Assembly (NCBI GenBank): GCA_963555705.1
Contig: OY743176.1
Location: 61,578,040-61,642,039, forward strand
Direction of reading: 5' to 3'
DNA: 64,000 nucleotides
Source: Ligustrum vulgare
Lineage: Eukaryota; Streptophyta; Magnoliopsida; Lamiales; Oleaceae
Both the position numbers and the translations under genes were made by a program. The notes under the pieces are model-generated. The model ran no database searches and was not told the origin of the DNA. It worked only from the letters and a program-made list of their open reading frames with translations. Positions 55,290 through 64,000 of the stretch are shown here, piece after piece (the stretch's first letter is position 1; every line of letters begins with the position of its first letter).

Positions 55290-56033
55290 TGACGCGATCT
55301 CACTCGGGAACCTGGACGAAAATACGGAATAACTATAATAATAACCTAAGAATGATCTAAATCAGATTTATCGAAAAAACAATAAAAAATAGACGATGCG
55401 GAGGAAAGAACCGGAATTAATGAACACCATAAGGATTGCCTAATTCCTTGATAAGTTCTTGGATGAACGCCACAAAGATTCAATCTTTGATAAGTTCAAG
55501 AAAAATGGACTCTTCAACCTTTCAATGGAGAAAACTCTCTCAATTTAATTCAATAATCATCAAATCTAACTGTCTTTACAATGAATGATAATGATAATAT
55601 AAAGAGAATTTGACCTAAAACTAGATTTAGCCGCTAATGGGCCCTAAATTATGGAAATAATAAACTTAAAAGGGAAAAGAATTAAAATCCGCGAAAATCC
55701 GAAAAATAGAGTTACAGCCATGAAAGTTATTCTTACGGTTGTAAGTAGCCTTCAGGTTAATAGTTATGGCCGTGAATGTGGGACTGACGACCGTAAGTCT
55801 GAAAATCTCGTAATTCCTTATTTTGACCCGAGACAGAGTTACGACCGTGACCAACTGGGTTTACGGCCGTGAATAAGCTTCTAGACATCAAACTTCACTC
55901 CTTCAATTTGGCTTGATCCATTCGCCTTCCCGGCTCGACTCCAACACAAAACTTGCTTCGTTTCTCACGTAGATCACTGTCGTATTTCCAGTAGCTTGAC
56001 CTCTCCTTTCGACGCCTATTTTGGATCACATCA
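55290..56033 (-). repeat. Gag-protease derivative LTR, right
   Basis: tgacgcgatctc to ggatcacatca, 744 bp; followed by atgtg. Contains three palindrome pairs at 55,712-55,872. Confidence 0.9.
55712..55872. promoter_or_regulatory. Phased palindrome pairs in LTR
   Basis: Pairs starting at 55,712/55,733, 55,764/55,785 and 55,839/55,861: spacings 21, 21 and 22 bp. Individual sites carry mutations (for example ttacagccatga), mostly at the CG dinucleotides, yet spacing is kept. Confidence 0.65.
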
Positions 56034-56653
56034 ATGTGAATGGGGACAAAGAGAGGGTGAGGAAAAGGTGAGAAAAAGGAGTGAGGGGAGAAGGAGAAGA
56101 GAAAGAGGACGAAAGAGGCTAAAAAAGTGAATTTTTATGCTAGTAAGGTTAATGTGGAGAGAAATTTAAAGAAAAATCAAAAAATACTTTTGATGGTGTA
56201 TAAGGAGTCCCTCCTTACACTTGATGAATCTCACAATTTCCTTCCCAATTAGCTACCTCTTTGTTATAGGAATTTGAAAATGTCTTTCCGAAGGAAATGT
56301 CTAGTGGACTTCCACCCAAATAGACCGGCATACCAAAGCAACCCAGAAGATACCAAATATCTTTAAAGGAAAGTCAAGGAATTGATGAGCAAAGGATATG
56401 TTCGTAAGAGCATGAGTCCTTGTGTCGTGCCTGTGCTACTAGAGCCAAAGAAGGATAGGACTTATAGGATGCATGTTGATTGCCGATCTATCAACAACAT
56501 AACGGTAAAGTATTGACATCTCATTCCTATGTTAGATGACATGCTAGATGAATTGCATGGTTCTTGCATTTTTAGTAAGATTGATTTGATAAGTGGATAC
56601 CACCAAATTAGGATGAGAGAAGGAGATGAATGGAAAATCGCATTTAAAACTAA

Positions 56654-56838
56654 ACCCCTGTTTGAGCACCATTTTATGGAAAAAGTTTGTGAATAATATG
56701 GTTTTGAATAGTATTTTTGGGAGAAAGTGTGGTTAAAAAATGTTAGAAAAGTAAAAAAATTTGACTTGACTAAGATAGATGGTTGAGATTGAGTGTTAAA
56801 TAAATTTGGTTTTGAAAAAATGGCGGCCAAACAGGGGC
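56654..56838. mobile_element. Tourist-like MITE, copy 4, in RT
   Basis: 185 bp with taa on both sides (56,651-56,653 and 56,839-56,841). Ends acccctgtttg and the complement of gcccctgtttg. Removing it with one taa restores the RT reading across the site, so the insertion is certain. Interior contains gattgagtgttaaa, like copies 2 and 3 in reverse. Confidence 0.9.
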
Positions 56839-58631
56839 TAAGTATGGTTTATATAAATGGTCGGTTATGCCGTTTGGTCTCACTAATGCAACGAGCACTT
56901 TTATGAGGTTAATGAATTATGTTTTGCGTGTATTTATTGGAAAATTTGTGGTGGTTTACTTTGATGATATTTTGGTCTATAGGAAGAATTTAGATGAGCA
57001 TGTTGAGCACTTGAGATGTGTGCTTTTGGTTTTAAAAGAAGAAAAATTTTATGTCAATCTAAAAAAGTGTCATTTTTGCATGGAAGGTGTTTTATTTCTT
57101 GGTTTTTTTGTTAGTACTAAAGGCATTGAAGTTGACAATGAAAAGGTCAAGGCCATCAAGGAATGGCCAACACTAAAAAGTGTCACCGAGGTAAAGAGTT
57201 TTCATGGATTAGCTAGCTTTTATTGTCGTTTTGTCAATGACTTTAGTACACTAGCTTTACCACTTGTCGAGGTAGTTAAAAAGCATGTAGGATTTAAATG
57301 GGGAAAAGAACAAGAGGAAACTTTTAATGAAATAAAAGAAAGGTTGTGCACCGCACCTGTTTTGGCCTTACCTAATTTTGACAAGACTTTCGAGATTAAA
57401 TGTGGTGCTTCAAGGATAGGTATTGGAGTGGTGTTAAAGAAGAGAAGAGATCCATTACTTACTTTAGTCAAAAACTTAATGGGGCCACATTGAACTGTCC
57501 CACTTATGATAAAGAACTATATGCCTTAGTAAGAGCCTTAGAGACATGGCATCACTACTTGTGTCCAAGGGAGTTCGTCATTCATACCGATCAAAAATCA
57601 TTTAAGCAATTTAAAGGGAAAGGAAAATTAAGCACGAGGCATGCCAAATGGGTGGAGTATGTGGAGACATTCCCCTGCGTCATCAAATGCAAACAAGGTA
57701 AAGAGAATGTGATAGTTGATGTACTATCTAGAAGGTATGCTCTTATCACTACCTTGGGTGCAAAATTGTTGGGTTTTGAATGTATCAAAGACTTGTATGT
57801 GAATGATGTGGATTTTACAAGTGTATTTGTGTAGTGTGAAAATGTTGCATGTGACAAGTATTATACGCATGAGGGGTTTTTGTTTCTTGAAAGTAAACTT
57901 TGAGAGCCTAATTGCTCTTTGAGGGAGTTGTTGGTGAGAGAGTCCATGTGGAGGTTTAATGGGTCATTTTGGTGTGAAAAGAACTTTTAAAATTTTGCAA
58001 GAACATTTCTTTTGGCCTAAAATGAAAAGGAATGTAGAAATGATTTGTTCAAGGTGCATCACTTGTAGGAAAGCCAAGTCCAAAGTAGCACATCATGAAT
58101 TATATATGCCACTACCGGTTCCTAGCGAACCATGGACCGAAATTTCTATGAATTTTATTCGGGGCTTGCCTAGGTCAAAAAAAAGGTGATTCCATTTTTG
58201 TGGTCGTTCATAGATTTATTCAAATGGCACACTTCATTGCTTGTCATAAAACGAATGATGCTCGTCACATAGCTGACTTATTCTTTAAGGAGATAGTGAG
58301 ACTTCTTGGGGTCCCTAGGAGTATTGGGTTGGATAGAGATGCAAAATTTCTTACCACTTTTGGAAGGTTTTGTGGGGGAAATTGGGAACCAAACTTTTAT
58401 TTTCAACAACTTGTCATCCCCAAACCGATGGTCAAACCGAGGTGGTTAATAGAATTTTATCACTACTCCTTCACACTATCCTTAAAAGCAATTTAAAAAG
58501 TTGGGAAGGGAGTCTACCCTTTGTTGAGTTTTCTTATAATAGAAGTGTTCATTCTACTACCGGTTTTTCTCCTTTTGAAATTATTTATGGTTTTAATCCA
58601 CTTAACTCATTTAAATTTGATTCCTTTGAGA

Positions 58632-59039
58632 TAGTGATGGCAATGGGACGTATATGAGTCCGGAACCTCATCCCCATCCTCGTTACATGCGGGGCAGGGG
58701 CATGCGGGGTTTAAAAATTCCCCGTTATTATTTTTTTTTTTGGATCAACCTTTTTTTTTAAAAAAATGAAAACTTATTATATCATGTCTTTAAATTAGTA
58801 ATCTAGGTTGGAATCATCCAATTTGGTTTAAAAGAATATATAATTTTTCAAAATGTATTGAATTTTTAAATTTTTACTAGTTTTTAATTTTTAAATTATA
58901 AACGGGGTGGGGATGGGTCGGGGACTTCATTCCCATCCTCGTTCCCATCCCGTTACAGGGATAAAATCATTACCATCCCCGCCCCATTCGGGATGGGTCC
59001 CCGCGTGATTGGGTCTCGCGGGGAAAATTGTCATCTCTA
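58632..59039. mobile_element. hAT-type MITE, 408 bp, in integrase
   Basis: Exact 8-bp duplication ctttgaga at 58,624-58,631 and 59,040-59,047. Imperfect inverted ends: tagtgatggcaat at the left and the complement of tagagatgacaat at the right. GC-rich subterminal parts with cccatcc/ggatggg words surround an AT-rich core. No coding capacity. A different hAT family from the element at 8,035. Confidence 0.92.
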
Positions 59040-59394
59040 CTTTGAGAAAGGCGGAGTTGATCAAATCTCTCCACGAGAAGGTCAAACTCCAAATCGAGAA
59101 GAAGAATAAACAATATGCTTCCATGCCAACAAAGATAGAAAACGTGTGTTATTCGAACTGGGTGATTGTGTGTAGCTCCACTTGAGAAAGGAGCGTTTTC
59201 CTAATCTAAGGAAATCCAAATTGCAATCCCGTGGTGATGGTCCCTTCCAAATTATTGAGAATATTAATGGCAATGCCTAAAAACTCGATCTTCCAGGTGA
59301 GTACAATGTTTCTGTCAGTTTCAATGTTTTCTGATTTGTCTCCTTTTGAGGTAGGTGAATATTCGAGGTCGAATTTCTTTCAAGAGGGAGAGGA

Positions 59395-60167
59395 TGATGA
59401 GAATCAAGGAAGTCAAACAAGTCAACCCTCATTTAGCGTGCCGGTGGAACCCATGACGAGATTCAAGGCCAAGGAAGTTCAAGAATTACTGGTGGGACTA
59501 GTTCAAGAAGTATGGAGTCGAACTCAAATGGAAGACATCATCAATTTTGACATCACGTGCATCGAGGCCGCCTAGATAAGAGGCTCCAAAGGTCATTCAA
59601 GAATAGTATTCGAGGTTAAAACAAGTATTCAAGTGAAGAGAACAAGCGAAGAATCAAGTTTGGGATTAAAAATCAAAAGGAAGCCAAACGAAAGCCCACG
59701 CGATCGCAGGAAAGAACAAGCGTGCAATAGTGCGCACGAGAGAGACAGAAACTTTTGGCGAACTCTACACGATCGCACGAATTTCCTTCGTGCAGTCGCG
59801 TGGTTGTTCGAAAGACAGAACTTCACGATATTTCAACTTAAAATCCGAACCCTTTATTTCTTTCTTTTCTTGTACTATAAATAGACTTTAAAACCCTAGC
59901 AAGGGACCTTTCTTATCTTGTAAATTTTTTTGGAACTTCTTTAACTTCGTTTTGGGAATATTATTCTTGTGTAGTTGTTGTTGTTTCCACGAATATCTTG
60001 GAATTTGTTTCATTCTCTCCATTGGGTTAGGGTTCCTTCCTTAGAATTTTGATTAGGATAAACTTGGGTCAAGATTTATCAAACTTTCTTACCATTTTTA
60101 GCTTTCTTAGGTTGATACAAAATTGTTGTAGAAATTTTTGGTTCAAACACCAAAATGGTTCACATCA
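59395..60167 (+). repeat. Chromovirus 3' LTR (773 bp)
   Basis: Preceded by the purine tract caagagggagagga; ends cacatca, then gtggc. Its first 180 bp are read as the end of the integrase frame. TATA box ctataaatagac at about 59,875. Confidence 0.92.
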
Positions 60168-60172
60168 GTGGC

Positions 60173-61414
60173 AATTGTGATAATTTATGACAATTTTTTC
60201 ATCTTTAATATATAGAATATTGACAAAATAAAGTTTATTTTAGTCAAATTATAGTATATTTTAATTACTCTCATAAATTTTAGAATTAAACGACTTGTAT
60301 AAATAAAGTTGTACAAACTAGTGTACTAACTCTCACACGAAGGTAGGATCCACAAAATATTTAATTCATGGAGCCCCTCATGTGACAGTTAGTACGCTAT
60401 TTGTGGGATGTACACACGATATAAGATGGACGATCAATTATCACATACAATCAGTTATTAACACGTGGTAATAGGAAAATTCGATTCACATGGTAACTCC
60501 GTCGTTAATTGGCAATTATTATACCTTAATTAGTAGTCATTATCCCTTAACGAGAGATCTCCATCCCTTGATGGGTAGTAATTATCCTTAAAAAAGTTTT
60601 TATCATTACTTAATGGGCGATTATTGTTTAAGACCTATAAATACCCTAATTTGGGGACTCCATACAGGTTACATATTACTTCTCTTATGAATATTTCTAC
60701 TAAGAATATTTATATATATTCCTTCCGTGTATTGATTCTCACACCGGAGGCAAAACGGGAAGAATTTCTACCTCCTTTTGCAGGTATCAAAGGTCCACGG
60801 TAACTAAACAAGAGGTCTATCTAATCAACGAAGCGATGGACGAAATTGATCCACATCATTTTGCGCCGTCCGTGGGAAATCGATCCTCAAGATCGCTTTC
60901 CAAAGAATTCTACAAATGTCGATTTGATGAGGAATTTCATGGAAAAGCTACGAAAATGAAGGATGGATCTGAAAAAGATGGATTGGGCTCCAAAATAAAA
61001 AAGAGTAATTGAAAGTGATGGATCTAGATTTGGAGAAAGAAATGATCGGCTCAAATTATGAAAAATAGAAAAGAAGAACGTAATTGAAAATAGAGATGGC
61101 CTCAGGAAGTTCTTGATTAATGATTCGAAGGTCGACTCACGAATCGATCTGAAAATCTGGGACATATGAGAAAATTTTCATGGCCTGTCTTAAGGGCTCT
61201 CATTGGAAGGATTCCGAGAATTCTTTGAGGACTTTAATGTGAAAATCACCAGGATCACCGTGATAACTCTATCAAGGTCTAGTTTGCATCAACATAGCCG
61301 TCGGGTAAGGAATTTGGATATGGCTCCAATGAACTCCGTCGAGGTAGTGGCAGGCTTTGACAACTTTCTACATGAGGAGAAGAATCAAAAGAAATTGGGA
61401 AATCTAAGGCAAAC
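60173..61414 (+). mobile_element. Gypsy LTR and leader remnant, Tat/Athila-like
   Basis: A TATA box (cctataaatacc at about 60,635) and ccacatca at 60,851-60,858 are followed by ttttgcgccgtccgtggg (60,859-60,876). That is close to the tggcgccgtctgtggg primer-site region typical of plant Tat/Athila elements. So 60,173-60,858 is probably the 3' portion of an LTR and 60,877-61,414 the leader of its element. If the LTR shares tgatg...catca ends it may start at tgatgacatc (49,440), left of the chromovirus; this is uncertain. No gag is recognised before the copia insertion at 61,415. Confidence 0.5.
60862..60876 (+). other. Probable gypsy primer-binding site
   Basis: tgcgccgtccgtggg, near-match to the tggcgcc... 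primer sites of Tat/Athila elements and unlike the tRNA-iMet sites of every other LTR element in the window. Confidence 0.5.
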
Positions 61415-62027
61415 TGTAGATTCAGTTGGCCCAACACTGCAGACCAGTTCCTTCAGCCCAAGAACCGGATCTTTGCTTTCTAATTTTTGGCCCAATACTG
61501 AGCCCTTTTATTCACCTCATTTTACCCGGTCATTGTCGTGCTTATCATAAAACACGGTTTTATCCTTCAACTGATTCAGTTTCAGCCATTTGATCAAACC
61601 ACTTGGAACCGTTCAGGCCATTGGATTTAGCTTGTTTTATACGTTAGGTGAAAGGATGAGAAGTTGAGATTCATCCATACGCTTTGGAACCTGTTCATTC
61701 TTTTCATTCTGAACTCTCTCAAATTCTCTTTCTTCACCTTTTCTGGTTTCTTGGCGATTTCACTCCTTTTACTCTGTTTTAAGTAAATTTAGATTAATCT
61801 TCTGAAACTGTTAAAGGGTGGTTATGTGTTCATGTAAACACAATTTGTAGCTGTGATTTTGAGAGTTTTTGTTGATTTGTTTTACGCAGTTTGCGTTTTT
61901 TGATTTCTTAGGGTTCTGTAAAATCTCTTGTATATTTTACTCAAACGTTCTTCAATTTTTGTAACGAGTTTGTAAATCAATAATATTTCTCATTTTTGGG
62001 TTTGTTTACACTCGTTTTCTCTACAGT
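61415..62027 (+). repeat. Copia 5' LTR at window edge (613 bp)
   Basis: Starts tgtaga and ends tctaca, a 6-bp inverted pair, directly before the primer site. The left end is inferred from that pair; the right end is firm. Confidence 0.65.
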
Positions 62028-62028
62028 G

Positions 62029-62040
62029 GTATCAGAGCCT
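62029..62040 (+). other. Primer-binding site, initiator-Met tRNA
   Basis: tggtatcagagc, one base after the LTR end. Confidence 0.92.
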
Positions 62041-62708
62041 TAGGGTTTTCTGATTTTGGGAAAATTTTTAGGGGTTTTTTCGTTTGGGTTTCAGGGATCT
62101 TTGTTTTTCTTTTGAAACTTCAAAAATTTTGTGTTAAAACCCCAGATCCTAAGACTCAGGGTTGATTTCTGAAACCTTTGAGTTCTTTGTGTGTGGATCT
62201 GTATATTTGATTACGGATCTTGTGGTAACTTGGCATCTTGGTTATTGATCTTGAAAGATCTGAAGTCAGATCTAATTTTGCTTTGGAAACTTCAAAAAAG
62301 AAATTTTGAATTCGCAGCAGTCAGGTGATATCTTTAAATTCCTTAAGGTTTTTTTTTTTTTTCATAAACTCTTTGTTTTTCTTTCTTTTCCCCTCCGTTG
62401 AAGCCCCCTTGGACCCTTTTACTCACCTTTGTCCAAGATTCCTTTTGAGAATCCGGGAATCTAAGGGAGTTCTTGGCCGACCCAAGTTGGGTTGAGGGAA
62501 AGAAAGTTATAATCTCTGATTCTTGCACTTAGTTTCTGTTATTACTGTATAATTTGATATCTGCAGTACTAATCTTGTGCCTTGTGTTGTATTCTGCACA
62601 AATTGAAATTTGTAAAATCCTGCTTTCTACTTGGTTGCATAATATTGCCTACTTTGTATCATTCCTGCTCTTGTTGTATATTTGTTGATCCCCATATCTG
62701 CCTTAATC
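62041..62708 (+). other. Copia leader
   Basis: T-rich, non-coding leader between the primer site and the gag ATG; no other feature seen. Confidence 0.6.
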
Positions 62709-64000
62709 ATGAACACTGCTAAGGTAGAAGTAGAAATATGGAATGGGAAGGGGGACTTTAGTTTATGGAGACAGAAAATTAAAGCTCTATTACTTCAAGT
62801 AAAATGTGCTAGAGCCATTGATGAAACCTATCCTGAAAACATGACTGAGGAAAGAAGAACTGAATTAGATGAATTAGCCTGGAGTACCCTGTTCCTTCAC
62901 CTTTTTGATACTGTGATTAGGAAAGTAGGGGATACTAAAACTGCTGCAGACCTATGGGATAAACTTGAAGAACTTTTCCTTACTGTTTCATTACCAAACA
63001 AATGTTTTCTATGGAAACAATTTTTTAGCTTTAAGTTTGATTCTACCTTAGGTGCTGAAGAAAACATAGACAGGTTTAATAGGATAACTCAGGATCTTCT
63101 AAATGCAGGGGAAAAAACTACTGAAGACCAAAAGGTTGTGTGTTTGCTAAATGGCATGGGAGATAAATATAAGGATATTAGAAATGCTTTAGAGTATAGA
63201 GGGCAAAAATTATCTGTTGAAATAATATACACATCTCTTAAGAATAAGGAATTGGAATCTAGGTCTGAGCACAAAGAGGCCTATAACGTTGAGTCCACTT
63301 CATATAGGGGTAGAAACTCATTTAGAGGAAATTTAAGACCCTGGACCCAAAATAAAAACAATTCTAGACAGGCTAAAGAATATCAAAATAGAAATTTCAT
63401 ACCTAACAAACCTAGGGATAAGAAGTATGATCATAAAAGTTTTAATCAAAACAGGTTTGAAACTAAAAGGTATGATAATAAAATTGATAGGAAGCCTGAT
63501 GAAACTAGAAAATGTTTTTACTGTGGAAAAATAGGTCACTTAGTTGAGAAGTGCTTTAAGAAGATAAGAGATGATGCTAGAAATAAAAATCAGGAACCTG
63601 TAGACATCCAAAACAATAGTGGAGTAGTTTATGTCACCACCACTTCCAATTTGAAAGATAAATGGATCTTAGACTCAGGTTGTACTTTCCATATGTGCCC
63701 TTATAGGGATTTATTTGATACCTTCTCTGTGCATACTTCTGGTTCTGTGAAACTAGGAAATGATGTATCCTGTGACATAAAAGGAATAGGTATTGTGACC
63801 TTAAAACTTGCTGATAATAACAATTTGACCTTGAATCAGACTAGATATGTCCCTGATTTAAGAAGAAACCTAATATCTTTAGGTATTTTAGATGATGAGG
63901 GTTATGAAATAAAACTCAGCAGTGGATACATAAATATTTTGAAAAACAATTTGTTGTGCTTAAGCACAGTCAAGACCAATGGCATTTATATTTTGTCTGT
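62709..64000 (+). CDS. Copia gag-protease, intact, partial at 3' edge
   Basis: ATG at 62,709; 430 codons open to the window edge with no stop. Gag core: MNTAKVEVEIWNGKGDFSLW, a hydrophobic central part (LDELAWSTLFLHLF; ENIDRFNRITQDLL; LLNGMGDKYKDI), then a basic Arg/Asn/Lys-rich linker. Zinc knuckle CFYCGKIGHLVEKC at about residues 271-284. Protease DSGCTFHMCPYRDLF at about 320, then KLGNDVSCDIKGIGIV and YVPDLRRNLISLGIL. This order is standard Ty1/copia; HMCP is seen in several plant copia clades, so the lineage is left open. Expected to continue into integrase and RT beyond 64,000. Confidence 0.9.
   Translation, partial: MNTAKVEVEIWNGKGDFSLWRQKIKALLLQVKCARAIDETYPENMTEERRTELDELAWSTLFLHLFDTVIRKVGDTKTAADLWDKLEELFLTVSLPNKCFLWKQFFSFKFDSTLGAEENIDRFNRITQDLLNAGEKTTEDQKVVCLLNGMGDKYKDIRNALEYRGQKLSVEIIYTSLKNKELESRSEHKEAYNVESTSYRGRNSFRGNLRPWTQNKNNSRQAKEYQNRNFIPNKPRDKKYDHKSFNQNRFETKRYDNKIDRKPDETRKCFYCGKIGHLVEKCFKKIRDDARNKNQEPVDIQNNSGVVYVTTTSNLKDKWILDSGCTFHMCPYRDLFDTFSVHTSGSVKLGNDVSCDIKGIGIVTLKLADNNNLTLNQTRYVPDLRRNLISLGILDDEGYEIKLSSGYINILKNNLLCLSTVKTNGIYILS

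Larger units (their letters stand above)
52783..56033 (-). mobile_element. Gag-protease-only gypsy derivative, leftward
   Basis: 3,251 bp flanked by atgtg at 52,778-52,782 and 56,034-56,038, nested in the chromovirus between protease and RT. LTRs 52,783-53,493 and 55,290-56,033; primer site on the minus strand at about 55,276-55,287; purine tract just right of 53,493 (minus strand aaaagagggggaaa). The interior keeps gag, protease and a spacer but no RT, RNase H or integrase core. LTR ends, protease and palindrome pairs tie it to the derivative at 27,970. Confidence 0.92.
56039..59575 (+). pseudogene. Chromovirus RT, RNase H, integrase
   Basis: RT from about 56,330 ([36 protein letters not shown]), broken by the MITE after AFKTK, then [17 protein letters not shown] and [10 protein letters not shown] (YFDD at about 56,960). 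RNase H from about 57,440 ([24 protein letters not shown]). Integrase zinc finger at 57,960-58,080 (MGHFGVKRTFKILQ; CSRCITCRKAK), core at about 58,140-58,490 ([13 protein letters not shown]), broken by the hAT MITE after FDSFE. C-terminal tail DLSPFEVGEYSRSNFFQEGEDDEN crosses into the 3' LTR at 59,395 and goes on for 60 codons to the taa/tag at 59,573. Multiple stops and shifts. Confidence 0.85.
49675..60167 (+). mobile_element. Chromovirus-type Ty3/gypsy element
   Basis: 10.5 kb including inserts, flanked by gtggc at 49,670-49,674 and 60,168-60,172. LTRs of 806 and 773 bp (tgatgag...cacatca), tRNA-iMet primer site, gag, protease, RT, RNase H and integrase. The integrase C-terminus continues into the 3' LTR. 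Interrupted by a related gag-protease derivative (52,783-56,033), a MITE (56,654-56,838) and a hAT MITE (58,632-59,039). The RT/RNase H wording ([22 protein letters not shown]) and the LTR overlap recall CRM/Galadriel-type chromoviruses; a phylogeny would be needed to place it. Many stops; inactive. Confidence 0.92.
61415..64000 (+). mobile_element. Ty1/copia element, 5' part, runs off window
   Basis: LTR, tRNA-iMet primer site, 670-bp leader and an uninterrupted gag-protease frame to the last base. The remaining pol and the 3' LTR lie outside. Its coding integrity suggests a recent insertion. Confidence 0.85.

Noticed and set aside
28765..62040. Repeated tggtatcagagc could be read as tRNA gene fragments
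   Set aside because: Each lies one to three bases from an LTR end, in the element's orientation, which is the primer-site position; there is no cloverleaf.

Overview
The window looks like a stretch of repeat-rich chromosome from a flowering plant, probably a eudicot. The evidence is AT-rich spacer DNA, plant-type Ty1/copia and Ty3/gypsy elements with primer sites for initiator-Met tRNA, Tourist-like MITEs, hAT and PIF/Harbinger transposons, and one host gene of the plant acyl-activating-enzyme family with a short GT-AG intron. The species cannot be named. No rRNA, tRNA, CRISPR or prokaryotic feature was seen.

Only one ordinary host gene is supported: an AMP-forming acyl-CoA ligase at 23,176-25,198 on the + strand (two exons, 636 codons). 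It lies in a roughly 5.5-kb low-copy island (22.3-27.8 kb) that also holds two MITEs. Almost everything else is nested transposable elements. The nesting order could be read from target-site duplications (TSDs) that match by eye on both sides of most insertions.

Nest 1 (about 1,040-14,560): a decayed minus-strand copia element of SIRE type. It was hit by an 840-bp PIF/Harbinger-like element (TSD tta) and by a Tat-type gypsy element (4,503-14,396, TSD gctat). The gypsy element carries the antisense 3' gene typical of that lineage, and a hAT transposon (8,035-10,926, TSD aaccagcc) split that gene. Nest 2 (15,377-22,297, TSD tctta): a minus-strand gypsy element with two 2,431-bp LTRs and only about 2 kb of decayed interior.

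Nest 3 (27,800-49,438, TSD ttgat): a minus-strand copia element expanded to 21.6 kb. Its 3' LTR holds a three-LTR gypsy derivative with inverted ends (27,970-32,073, TSD aatct) and an old gypsy LTR fragment. That fragment contains a young, coding-intact copia element (32,766-37,920, TSD tccac, 1,296-codon gag-pol). The coding part holds a solo LTR (41,055-43,794, TSD cctag) and a further LTR-like insert.

Nest 4 (49,675-60,167, TSD gtggc): a plus-strand chromovirus whose polyprotein runs into its own 3' LTR. It is interrupted by a minus-strand, internally deleted relative (52,783-56,033, TSD atgtg), a Tourist-like MITE (TSD taa) and a hAT-type MITE (TSD ctttgaga). The right edge (60,173-64,000) holds a gypsy LTR/primer-site remnant, then the 5' part of a plus-strand copia element with an uninterrupted gag-protease frame that runs off the window.

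The most unusual signal is a set of paired palindromes (TTACGGCCGTAA and close variants) in the LTRs of the two gag-protease-only gypsy derivatives. Partner starts are 20-22 bp apart, about two helical turns, in every pair measured. The second is the three-LTR element, whose two outer ends are both U3 ends.
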